NCBI RefSeq assembly: GCF_030160835.1
Contig: NZ_BSPC01000011.1
Span: forward strand, 62,001-126,000
From: Labrys miyagiensis
Lineage (GTDB): Bacteria; Pseudomonadota; Alphaproteobacteria; Rhizobiales; Labraceae
Direction of reading: 5' to 3'
Length of the DNA: 64,000 bases
Translations under genes and position numbers: made by a program
The notes under the pieces: generated by a model
The model's database searches: none
What the model was told of the DNA's origin: nothing
Seen by the model: the letters and a program-made list of their open reading frames with translations, nothing else
Shown: positions 25,272-33,058 of the stretch, piece after piece
How positions within the stretch are numbered: position 1 is the stretch's first letter
Layout: each line of letters begins with the position of its first letter

Positions 25272-26255
25272 TTACAAATCCAGCACCAGTTCCCGGCCCT
25301 CGAAGCGCGAGACGCAGGGCATGACCTTGGTGCCTGAGGCCTTGTCGGCCTCGGAGAGGTAGTGGTCGTTGTGCAGCAGCCTGCCGTCGCAGGCGATGAC
25401 GCGTGTTTCGCACTGGCCACAGGCCCCGCCCCGGCAGAGATAGGGCGCATCGACGCCGGCGGACTCGATGGCCTCCAGCATGCTCTGATGCGTGCCGACC
25501 AGGATGTGCTTGCCGGACTGGGCGAGGGTGATTTCGTAGGGCGACCCGGTAGCCGGCGCCAGGAACTGCTCATTATGTAGGTTCTGCTCCGGCCAGCCCT
25601 GGTTGCGCGCGGTGGAGAGCACCCAGTTGATCATGCCGCCGGGACCGCAGACATAGAGATGCGTGCCGAGGGGCTGGCGCGACAACAACTGGCTCAGCGG
25701 GATCGCCTCGCCCTGGTTGTCTCGATAGATGTGGATGCGCTTGCCATGGCGCTCGGCCAGGTGCTCGAGATAGGCGCCATGCTCGTCCGAGCGTACGGCG
25801 TAATGCAGCTCGAAGGGCCGGTCCTCGTCCGAGAGCTGCGCCATCATCGCCATGAAGGGCGTGATGCCGATGCCGCCGGCGAACAGGAGATGCTTCTTCG
25901 CCCTCTGGTCCGGCGGGAACAGATTGACGGGGTGGCTGATCTTCAGGACATCGCCCGGCTTCACCTTGCCATGCATGAAGAGCGAGCCGCCGCGCCCGTT
26001 CTCGTCACGCCGCACGCTGATCGTGTAGCAGGTCTTGTCGCCCGGCGTGCTCATCAGCGAATAGGGATTGCGCCGCAGCGTGGGGCCATCCTCCATCTCC
26101 ACCACGACATGGGCGCCGCCGGAGAAATTCGGCAAGGCGGAGCCATCGACAGGGGTGAAATGGAAGCGCTTGATCTCGGAGGTGACGTCGTGGATCTCGG
26201 TGACGCGCACTGCGATCTTCGGGGTCTTGTCGCTCCGATTCTTGGTTTCATTCAT
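25272..26255 (-). CDS. Ferredoxin-reductase-type electron-transfer subunit (FMN/FAD, NAD(P)H and 2Fe-2S domains)
   Basis: 327 residues in the order of phthalate-dioxygenase-reductase-type proteins: a flavin domain with RRNPYSLMSTPGD, an NAD(P) domain with LLFAGGIGITPFMAMM and YVCGPGGMINWVL, and a C-terminal plant-type ferredoxin with C274, C279, C282 and C314. It supplies electrons to the heme demethylase encoded next door. The ATG at 26255 follows GAGGAGG and overlaps the DmmA-like gene stop in ATGA, which shows tight co-expression. The longer frame upstream to 26432 is an overlap artefact. Confidence 0.9.
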   Translation of the reverse strand: MNETKNRSDKTPKIAVRVTEIHDVTSEIKRFHFTPVDGSALPNFSGGAHVVVEMEDGPTLRRNPYSLMSTPGDKTCYTISVRRDENGRGGSLFMHGKVKPGDVLKISHPVNLFPPDQRAKKHLLFAGGIGITPFMAMMAQLSDEDRPFELHYAVRSDEHGAYLEHLAERHGKRIHIYRDNQGEAIPLSQLLSRQPLGTHLYVCGPGGMINWVLSTARNQGWPEQNLHNEQFLAPATGSPYEITLAQSGKHILVGTHQSMLEAIESAGVDAPYLCRGGACGQCETRVIACDGRLLHNDHYLSEADKASGTKVMPCVSRFEGRELVLDL

Positions 26256-26857
26256 GGGAAGGCCTCCTCGGTCGCCGGGACGACGCCGGGTTCTTCCGCA
26301 TCGATGCACACCCCCTGAAAGGCAGCGATACGGCGGGAATAATGGTCGCGCACCAGCAAGGTCAGTCCGCAATGGGCGCATTTGACCGGCTGCGTCCTGA
26401 CATTCTCGGTGATGCCCTTGCAGTGCACGCATTGCACACGCCGCTCCTCGGAGCCGCGATGCTCGGTCTGCATCGAGAGGTGGTCGACGCCGGCCTCGAT
26501 CGCCACCTTCATGGCCTGGCCGATCAGGCCTTCGGTGCCGGCGAGATAGATCTGCGTGCCCATATGGGCGGTCGCCAGCGTCTGGGCGAGGCGGGGCAGG
26601 GCGGCGGCGAGGGAGGGGCCCAGGTAGAACATGTCGGGGCCGAGCGCCTTCAGCGCCTCGCCGTAATTCTTCGGCGCCGCACCAGCCGGAATGTAGATGA
26701 TGTGCGCCTTGTCGAGGAACGGCACGGTGGCCGTCTTGGCCGCATCGAGAATGGCCTGCGCCCCCTCGGCATCCGCCACGAACAGATGCAACGTGGGGCC
26801 GGGGCGGATGGCGAGCTTGCCGTAGACAGGGCGGCTTTTTATGCCAGATACGAGCAT
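26252..26857 (-). CDS. dmmA: DmmA-like subunit of the dimethylamine monooxygenase complex
   Basis: 201 residues with a reductase-like N-terminal part (HIIYIPAGAAP, GTQIYLAGTEGLIGQAMKVAIEAGV) and a C-terminal four-cysteine knuckle C143, C146, C160 and C163 (CVHC, CAHC) followed by LLVRDHYSRRIAAFQGVCID, the hallmark of the DmmA family. The cysteines likely bind zinc or iron. It is coupled by ATGA to the reductase gene. The name is by family resemblance; the true substrate of the complex is not established by sequence. Confidence 0.82.
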   Translation of the reverse strand: MLVSGIKSRPVYGKLAIRPGPTLHLFVADAEGAQAILDAAKTATVPFLDKAHIIYIPAGAAPKNYGEALKALGPDMFYLGPSLAAALPRLAQTLATAHMGTQIYLAGTEGLIGQAMKVAIEAGVDHLSMQTEHRGSEERRVQCVHCKGITENVRTQPVKCAHCGLTLLVRDHYSRRIAAFQGVCIDAEEPGVVPATEEAFP

Positions 26858-26988
26858 TGTTCGTTCAGTCCTGCAGATCTATCGGCTCCACAAAGCAAGG
26901 AGCGGGCCAGATGCATTGCGGAGGAGCGGACCAACGTTTGACTGTCAAAGTCGCGTTGGCCCTCACGGCATAAAGCGCCGTTTGCTCC

Positions 26989-28125
26989 TCACGCAGCCGT
27001 GCGCTTCTTCTTCTCCGGATCGTCGAAGGTGATGGTGTGGGCGATCGCGGAACACCGCACGTTCTTGCCCTTCACCTCGAGCTTGGTGCCCTGCTTGGCC
27101 ACCCCGACATCCATGCGGGCGATGGCCATCGAGCGCTTGGTGGCGCGCGAATACATGCCGCAGGTGACCAGGCCTACCTTCTTGCCGCCGGCCCAGAGTT
27201 CGTCGCCGGCATCCAGGATCTTGTCGGTGTCGGCCAGGACGCCGAATATCTTGAAGCGCTCCTTGCCCTTCAGGCGATAATGCTCCTCGGCGCCGCGGAA
27301 GCCGGTCTTGCCGGGCGAGACGGTGAAGGTGAGGCCGAGCTCCCAGAGCGTGTCGCCGGGGCCTTCATTCTCGAAGGGATACATCTGCGAATTGTCATAG
27401 GGATAGAACAGCAGGTAGCTCTCCACCCGCAGCCAGTCGAGCGCGGTGAAGGAAGCGGGCACGATGCCCATGCGCTTGCCTTCCTTCAGGATGGTGTCCC
27501 AGATCTCGACGGCATCCTCGGCCTTGCAGAAGATCTCGTAGCCGCGCTCGCCGGTATAGCCGGTGCGCGAGATCATCACCGGCTTGCCGAACAGGGTGGT
27601 CTGCATGTGGTGGAAATATTTGAGGTCCTTGATCCCGGGCACGTGCTTGGAGAGGTATTTCACCGCCAGCGGACCCTGCAGCGAGAGGTCCTGCAGATCG
27701 TCGTCGAAGATCACCGCGACATTCTTGCCGGCTGCATCGCGGGCCATGTCCTCGAAGCCCGTACCCGAGCCATAGACCGTCATCCAGGAGTTGGGGCCGG
27801 TGCGATAGAGGATGCAGTCGTCGGTGAACTTGCCGGCATCGTTGAGCACGCAGGCATAGGCGGACTTGCCGGGATAGATCTTGCGCACGTCGCGCGTGGT
27901 GAGGCGCTGCAGCACCTGGTGCGAATGCGGGCCGACCAGATGCGCCTTGCGCAGGCCCGAGACGTCCATCAGCGCCGCCTTGGTGCGGATCGCCTCATGC
28001 TCATCGGCCAGGTCGGACTTGGTATAAGTCCATGCCGTCTCCATGCCGTTCCAGTCTTCCAGCGTGGAGCCGAGAGCCTTGTGGCGCGCAGCGAGCGGCG
28101 AACGCCGCCAGGACATGACACTCAT
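26989..28125 (-). CDS. GcvT-like aminomethyltransferase of the N-demethylase cluster
   Basis: 378 residues of the folate-binding T-protein family. Typical blocks are EHEAIRTKAALMDVSGLRKAHLVGP, VYGSGTGFEDMARDAAGKN, LSLQGPLAVKYLSKHVPG, ISRTGYTGERGYEIFC and the C-terminal barrel with VGLVTCGMYSRATKRSMAIARM. Such proteins pass a methylene or formaldehyde group to tetrahydrofolate, which fits the formaldehyde-equivalent released by oxidative N-demethylation. The ATG at 28125 follows AAGGAA. It shares about the same fold with the C-terminal half of the large fusion encoded just upstream. Confidence 0.88.
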   Translation of the reverse strand: MSVMSWRRSPLAARHKALGSTLEDWNGMETAWTYTKSDLADEHEAIRTKAALMDVSGLRKAHLVGPHSHQVLQRLTTRDVRKIYPGKSAYACVLNDAGKFTDDCILYRTGPNSWMTVYGSGTGFEDMARDAAGKNVAVIFDDDLQDLSLQGPLAVKYLSKHVPGIKDLKYFHHMQTTLFGKPVMISRTGYTGERGYEIFCKAEDAVEIWDTILKEGKRMGIVPASFTALDWLRVESYLLFYPYDNSQMYPFENEGPGDTLWELGLTFTVSPGKTGFRGAEEHYRLKGKERFKIFGVLADTDKILDAGDELWAGGKKVGLVTCGMYSRATKRSMAIARMDVGVAKQGTKLEVKGKNVRCSAIAHTITFDDPEKKKRTAA

Positions 28126-28152
28126 CGATGGTTCCTTCTTTATAGGTGTTTT

Positions 28153-28283
28153 GTCATCCCGGACGCATTGCAGCACGAAGTGATGCGATGCAGATCCGGG
28201 ACCGTTGGTTGAAAGTGCTCTACTCGTCTTGCGGTCCAGGATCTGCGTCGTGGCGCTAGGCGCCACTCCTTGTCCGGGATGAC
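28153..28283. repeat. Family F palindromic element, copy 2
   Basis: The arms gtcatcccggacgcattgca and ttgtccgggatgac, with an inner pair gatgcagatccgggac and gtccaggatctgcg, match the copy in the cob operon at 14660. It ends two bases from the stop codon of the DUF1989-GcvT gene. Confidence 0.9.
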
Positions 28284-28285
28284 GT

Positions 28286-30550
28286 TCACATCTTCACCCT
28301 CGTCTTGTCCGGATCGTAATGGGCAAAGCGCACCACCTTGGCTTTGAGGCGCTTCTGGTGGCCGTCGAGCTTGCCGACCTCGATTTCCGTGCCGATGGCG
28401 CTGGAACCGACGTCGACTCTCGCGAGCGCAATCGTCTTGTCGAGAATGGGTGAGCGCATGCCGGAGGTGACGACGCCGATGCGGGCGCGGCCGGCATAGA
28501 CATGGTCGCCGTGATGGGCGCTCTCGCGGCCCTCGATCTCCAGGCCGACGAGCTTGCGCTGCGGCTCGGCCTTGCGTTTCACCAGCGCCTCGCGGCCGAC
28601 GAAATCGCCCTTCTTGGAGACGAGCGGCACGGTAAAGCCGATACCGGCCTCAAAGGGGTCGATCTCATCCATGAATTCATAGCCGGCAAAAATAAGGCCG
28701 GCTTCGATGCGCAGCATGTCGAGGGCTTCCAGGCCCATCGGCACCACCCCGAGCGGCTTGCCGGTGGCGAAGACAGCGTCCCACAGCGTCGCGCCGTCGC
28801 GCGGATGGCAGAAGATCTCGTAGCCGAGCTCCCCCGTATAGCCCGTGCGCGACACCACAAGTGCCGGCCCCTGCGCATCGCCGAGACGGCCCACGGTGGA
28901 GCGGAACACGCCGATTTCCGTCACCGCGGGCTGGGTCGGCGCGGTCCAGACGATCTTGCTCAGGAGATCGCGGCTCTTCGGCCCCTGCACCGCAATGTTG
29001 TGGAGCTGGTCGGTGGAGGAGCGCACCCAGGCCTTGAAGCACTTCTCGACAGCAAGCTGGCGCAGATGCGCGCCGACATAGGGATCGCCGCAGATCAGGC
29101 GGAACTGCTGCGGCCCGAGGCGGAAGACGGTGCCGTCGTCGAGCATGCCGCCATGCGGATAGCAGATCGCGGTGTAGACCACCTGGCCGACCGCGAGCTT
29201 GGTGACATCGCGCGTCACTGCATAGTCGAGCAAAGCCTCGGCGTCGGGGCCCAGCACCTCGAACTTGCGCAGGGCGGAGAGGTCGATGACGGCGACCTTT
29301 TCACGGCAGGCCCAGTATTCGGCGACAGCCCCATCGGCCAGGAAGGAATTGGCGAACCAGTAGCCCTTGTATTCCACCATACGGCGCGAGAGGGGCGCCA
29401 CGCGCGAATGGAAGGCCGTTTCCTTGGTGAAAACGGGGGGTGAATCGGGTGTCATGCGGGTCGCAATCGCCTTGGGGAAGTCATGCTCCGCGCCATAGAC
29501 GCGGACCTGGATGTCGGTGGGGTTCCAGCCATTGGCCGGATCGATGTCGTCGGCGCAGGAGGAGGCCGCACAGGTGAGATCTGCGAGCGCGCGCAGCAGC
29601 ACATAGTCGCCAGGGCGCGACCAGGGCTCGTCGGCGCCGATGGTGCCGTCGTGATTGACCTGCGTGTTGAAGAAGAAATTGATCGCCGGCCAGCCCGGGC
29701 GCGAGGGGATGCCGACGGGAGCCAGCACCTTGTTGAAGTTCTCCGAGCAGGAATCATGGCCGGGATAACCCTGGTCATCATAATACTTCATGGTGCAGGC
29801 GAGGCCGAAAGTATCGTGCCGCCCGCAGGTGTCCTGCACCACCTCGACGGTTGCCCGCATGCGCTGGTCGTAGAATTTCGAGAACAGGCCAGGGCCGGGA
29901 TAGGCGCGGCCCATGATGGTGCGGGTGGCCGTGGCGTCGAGCCCGCATTCGATGCCTTGGCCGAGGAGCTCGGTATCGAAGGCGAGGAAGTCGGAGCACT
30001 GGCGGCCGTCGATATCCATGATCTGGATATATTGGCCGGCCTTGACTTCGAAACGTTCTGCCGTGGCCGCCTTGATGCGGAAATCCTGCAGCGGTTCGGC
30101 CAGAGGCGGAACCGGCTGGCTCGCGGGCGGCGCCTGCTCGCTTCTGGCGATCTCCAGAGCGAAATCCGTGGCGGGGGCGACGGCATCGGCGGTGGAGGGT
30201 GTAGAGGGCACAATGAGCACGCAGGTCATCTCGTCCTCCGCCGCGAGGGCGAGGGCTTCGCCGGCCTCGGCCTGCGGTCCCGACACCAGGATGCCGCTGG
30301 CGCTGGCGAGATCGCGGCCGGCAAGACGGTGGTGTGTGGCGCCGGCATTCTCATTGGCCGCGATCAGCCCCGCCAGAGCGTCGCGTGGAGCGGCCGGATG
30401 CGAGGCGGGCAGGGCGTCCTTCGGCCCGAAAGCATAGAGCAGGGCATTCTGGCCGCCCTCGAGATCGAACACCCGCAGGCGGTCTCCCTTGCCAAGCGCA
30501 AACACCTGGCTCGACCCTCCGGTGACACGAAGCATTTCGGCTTCAGGCAT
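28286..30550 (-). CDS. DUF1989-GcvT fusion protein
   Basis: 754 residues in three parts. Residues 1-140 look like a diverged DUF1989 (urea-carboxylase-associated) module. Residues about 165-360 are a full DUF1989 domain (FEVKAGQYIQIMDIDGRQCSD, GRHDTFGLACTMKYYDDQG, NFFFNTQVNHDGTIGADEP, RPGDYVLLRALADLTCAASSC). Residues about 390-754 are a GcvT-type folate aminomethyltransferase (VAVIDLSALRKFEVLGPDA, VSRTGYTGELGYEIFCHP, GVVTSGMRSPILDKTIALARV). Fusion links a probable metal-binding DUF1989 module to one-carbon transfer. ATG at 30550. Its place between the GcvT and flavin reductase genes supports a role in N-methyl or amine breakdown; the reaction of the DUF1989 part is unknown. Confidence 0.87.
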   Translation of the reverse strand: MPEAEMLRVTGGSSQVFALGKGDRLRVFDLEGGQNALLYAFGPKDALPASHPAAPRDALAGLIAANENAGATHHRLAGRDLASASGILVSGPQAEAGEALALAAEDEMTCVLIVPSTPSTADAVAPATDFALEIARSEQAPPASQPVPPLAEPLQDFRIKAATAERFEVKAGQYIQIMDIDGRQCSDFLAFDTELLGQGIECGLDATATRTIMGRAYPGPGLFSKFYDQRMRATVEVVQDTCGRHDTFGLACTMKYYDDQGYPGHDSCSENFNKVLAPVGIPSRPGWPAINFFFNTQVNHDGTIGADEPWSRPGDYVLLRALADLTCAASSCADDIDPANGWNPTDIQVRVYGAEHDFPKAIATRMTPDSPPVFTKETAFHSRVAPLSRRMVEYKGYWFANSFLADGAVAEYWACREKVAVIDLSALRKFEVLGPDAEALLDYAVTRDVTKLAVGQVVYTAICYPHGGMLDDGTVFRLGPQQFRLICGDPYVGAHLRQLAVEKCFKAWVRSSTDQLHNIAVQGPKSRDLLSKIVWTAPTQPAVTEIGVFRSTVGRLGDAQGPALVVSRTGYTGELGYEIFCHPRDGATLWDAVFATGKPLGVVPMGLEALDMLRIEAGLIFAGYEFMDEIDPFEAGIGFTVPLVSKKGDFVGREALVKRKAEPQRKLVGLEIEGRESAHHGDHVYAGRARIGVVTSGMRSPILDKTIALARVDVGSSAIGTEIEVGKLDGHQKRLKAKVVRFAHYDPDKTRVKM

Positions 30551-30580
30551 GATGTGCTCCCAAGCTTGGCCCCCACGCCA

Positions 30581-31117
30581 TTAGCCGATCTCCTCGCCCA
30601 AAGCGCGGTAGCGGCCGCCGAAAAAGAGCAGGGGCTCGCCTTCGACATTGTGTTCCATGTCCACCACCCGCCCGACGATGATGCGGTGGTCGCCGCCTTC
30701 ATATTGGGCGTGATGCAGGCAGTCGAAGGCGGCCATGGTGTTGGGCAGGATGGGTGCACCGAAGCGGCCGGGCGTGTAATCGACGCCTTCCCACTTGTTG
30801 CCGCCCAATTTGTTGTTCCCTTGTCGGGAGAAGCGCACCGACAGAGCGCGCTGGTCCTTGCGCAGCACGTTCACGCAAAAGCCGGGCGCTTCCAGGAAGG
30901 CGGACAGGCTGCGCGCCGTATTGGCGATGGAGAACAGCACCAGCGGTGGATCGAGCGACACGGAGCTGAAGGAATTGGCGGTGATGCCGATCAGGCCGGC
31001 CTCGGGATGGCTGGCCGTCACCACCGTCACGCCAGTGGCAAACAGGCCAAGGGCCCCCCGGAACCGCAAGGGGTCGAGCACCTGCTTCACCGATCCTGCC
31101 GCGCTCCCCTGGGCCAT
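30581..31117 (-). CDS. Flavin reductase family protein
   Basis: 178 residues of the FMN-binding split-barrel flavin reductase family: RFRGALGLFATGVTVVTA, GITANSFSSVSLDPPLVLFSI, FCVNVLRKDQRALSVRFS, and DHRIIVGRVVDME near the end. Such enzymes supply reduced FMN or FAD to a separate monooxygenase component. The ATG at 31117 is used; the much longer open frame upstream overlaps the next gene in another frame and has no family resemblance. It stands between the DUF1989-GcvT fusion gene and the acyl-CoA-dehydrogenase-fold gene, so the latter is the likely oxygenase partner. Confidence 0.88.
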   Translation of the reverse strand: MAQGSAAGSVKQVLDPLRFRGALGLFATGVTVVTASHPEAGLIGITANSFSSVSLDPPLVLFSIANTARSLSAFLEAPGFCVNVLRKDQRALSVRFSRQGNNKLGGNKWEGVDYTPGRFGAPILPNTMAAFDCLHHAQYEGGDHRIIVGRVVDMEHNVEGEPLLFFGGRYRALGEEIG

Positions 31118-31201
31118 GCTTCCTCGCACCCGCAAGCCGTTTCCGGTCCCATGGACCGGAGACAACCCCGCTTTCCTGTTTCCACGCATCCTCTTAGCCG
31201 A

Positions 31202-31217
31202 AAAGCCGGTCGGCTTT
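31202..31217 (-). terminator. Possible terminator after the acyl-CoA-dehydrogenase-fold gene
   Basis: On the minus strand the sequence reads aaagccgaccggctttt, a 7-bp stem with a short loop followed by a small T run, 52 bases after the stop codon at 31269. A second hairpin (tccggtcc/ggaccgga) lies at 31142-31160. It could partly separate this gene from the flavin reductase gene. Confidence 0.4.
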
Positions 31218-31268
31218 CCTCGAAAATGCTTGCCTGCAAGCGGGATATGAGCTGCCGTATCCACGATT

Positions 31269-32681
31269 TTACGCCGTTTTCCGCGCGGCGGGTGGATTGG
31301 CTTCGGCAAGAATCCGCTCGGCCAGCGCGCGCTTGGCCTCGGCGTCCATCTTCTTGATCTCATTGGAAAGAACACGCTCGTTGATCGCGGTGTTCCAGTA
31401 GTCCAGCGATTCGAAGCCGAGCAGCGAGGCCTTGCCGACGAACTGGCGCAACACCTCATTGGTCGGGCCCATCACCCAGCCGGCCTTGGCGTCGCGCAGA
31501 TAGCGCTCGATCTGCAATTCGGGCTTGTAGCCGGTGCCGCCGCAGGCATGCAGCATCTTGTCGGAGACATGGGCGACATTCTTGGCGGCGGCGAATTTGA
31601 GCTGCCAGAGCCAGTGCAGGAGGCCGGCGCGCGGCAGATAGGTCACATCGTCCTTGTGAAGGGACCAGTCATTGTTGCCGGTGGCGTCATCCAGCGCCCT
31701 GGCGATCGTGAAATCCATCGAGCGCACCACATTGGTGTCGATGATGGCCTCGCCCACATAATCCTGGATGGTGGGATAGTCGGCCACCCGCATGCCGACA
31801 TCCTTGTGCGTCTTCTTGGTGGTGTGCGCCTTGGCGATGTCGATCATGCCCATGGCGATGCCGTTCCAGCAGGCCGAGGAGCAGAGCAGGAAGAAGGGAT
31901 CGACCACCTCGTCATTGGAACGGGCGCCATCGCCGACCGGGCCGACGAGACGGTTCTTCGGCACCACCTTGTTAATTTCGAGCGGGCCGGACTGGTTGCC
32001 GCGCAGGCCGAGGCCGTTCCAACTCGCCGGATCGTAGCTCGCCTCGTCCCCCAGGATCAGGAAGCAGGAGAGGTCGGCATAATTGCCATTGAAATTGGGC
32101 GAGGTCGTCTGGACGATATACCAGTCGGCAAAGCCGCCGGAGGTGGTCCAGGAGGCCTTCTTCTTGACGTGCCAGCCTTCCTTGGTTTCCTCGGCTCCGG
32201 AGGAGATCGGGTACCAGAAATGCGAGCCGGTCTCCGGGTCGGAATAGGAGAGGGTGCCGATCAGGCAATCCTTGTCGAGGCGCTTGAGGATGTCCTTGAG
32301 GGCGGCGTTGTCGTGATGGCGCAGCAAGGCGGCGGCGACAGCGCCTGTATGCATGGTGTAGCACATCGCCGTGGAGGCGCAGCCATAGCGGGCGATGGTC
32401 TCCACCACCATGGCGGCGCAGACATGGTTCTCGCCCAGGCCCCCGAGTTCCCGGGGCACGATCAGGCCGAGGAAGCCGTGCTTGGCCAGGGCCTGGAAAT
32501 TCTTGCGGGGATAAACGCGGTTGCGATCGCTTTCGATGGCGTTGACGCGCAGTTCGGTGTGGCAGAGTTCGATGAGCGTGGCTTGCAGGGCCTTCTGGCG
32601 TTCGGTGAGGACCCATTGCGGGTCCCACTCGAAGCCGAGGCCCCAGAACGGTTCCCCGCCCCACATCTTGCCTGCCGCCAT
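31269..32681 (-). CDS. Acyl-CoA dehydrogenase-fold flavoprotein, possible monooxygenase
   Basis: 470 residues with the three-domain acyl-CoA dehydrogenase layout: GFLGLIVPRELGGLGENHV in the helical N-terminal domain, LIGTLSYSDPETGSHFWYP and WTTSGGFADWYIVQTTSPNF in the beta domain, and ALHACGGTGY-like LHACGGTGYKPELQIERYLRDAKAGWVMGP in the C-terminal helices. The fold also hosts two-component flavin monooxygenases, and the flavin reductase gene just downstream suggests that use. It is the first gene of the minus-strand cluster and divergent from the APC permease. Substrate unknown; an N-containing compound related to the cluster is a reasonable guess. Confidence 0.82.
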   Translation of the reverse strand: MAAGKMWGGEPFWGLGFEWDPQWVLTERQKALQATLIELCHTELRVNAIESDRNRVYPRKNFQALAKHGFLGLIVPRELGGLGENHVCAAMVVETIARYGCASTAMCYTMHTGAVAAALLRHHDNAALKDILKRLDKDCLIGTLSYSDPETGSHFWYPISSGAEETKEGWHVKKKASWTTSGGFADWYIVQTTSPNFNGNYADLSCFLILGDEASYDPASWNGLGLRGNQSGPLEINKVVPKNRLVGPVGDGARSNDEVVDPFFLLCSSACWNGIAMGMIDIAKAHTTKKTHKDVGMRVADYPTIQDYVGEAIIDTNVVRSMDFTIARALDDATGNNDWSLHKDDVTYLPRAGLLHWLWQLKFAAAKNVAHVSDKMLHACGGTGYKPELQIERYLRDAKAGWVMGPTNEVLRQFVGKASLLGFESLDYWNTAINERVLSNEIKKMDAEAKRALAERILAEANPPAARKTA

Positions 32682-33058
32682 TCTCGGTATCCCTGGTCTG
32701 GTCCCGGACTGTTATCGACACGCCCGGTGATCGGCGAAGTTTCCAGACAAGAAACAAGTTTGTCCAGCAGGAAATTTTCGCAAGCCCTATTCTTTTTCGG
32801 GGACGCTGCAACCGGAGCGTGTAGAGGCTGCCAAATTGATGCATGTGCATAAAAAATAGGCAAGAAATCTGTGATTTGTGGCTTTTTCGCTAAAAACTAG
32901 GAGTTGACGCTTCCTCTCAGTATGTCACTCTTCACTCATAGGAAAAAAGAAAGACGGCAGGTAAAGTCGGGAGCTCCATCCGGTCGCCATGACTCACCTC
33001 CGCGAACCACTTGCCTTCGCGCACCATCCTGTGAAGTCGATCTGTCCGGGGAACCATA
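32682..33058. other. Divergent intergenic region (377 bp) with probable promoters
   Basis: No gene is visible between the acyl-CoA-dehydrogenase-fold gene (minus) and the APC permease gene (plus). The region is AT-richer than its flanks and holds the small inverted repeat atgca-tg-tgcat at 32839-32850, followed by an A-rich stretch. It must contain both start sites and is the natural place for a regulator site; I could not assign -35/-10 boxes with confidence. Confidence 0.5.

Noticed and set aside
30581-31459. 292-residue form of the flavin reductase
   Set aside because: The extra N-terminal part overlaps the acyl-CoA-dehydrogenase-fold gene in another frame and shows no family resemblance; the ATG at 31117 starts the conserved protein.
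32682-33058. Specific -35/-10 boxes in the divergent region
   Set aside because: A ttgacg is visible but no matching -10 element lies at proper distance, so no promoter was called.
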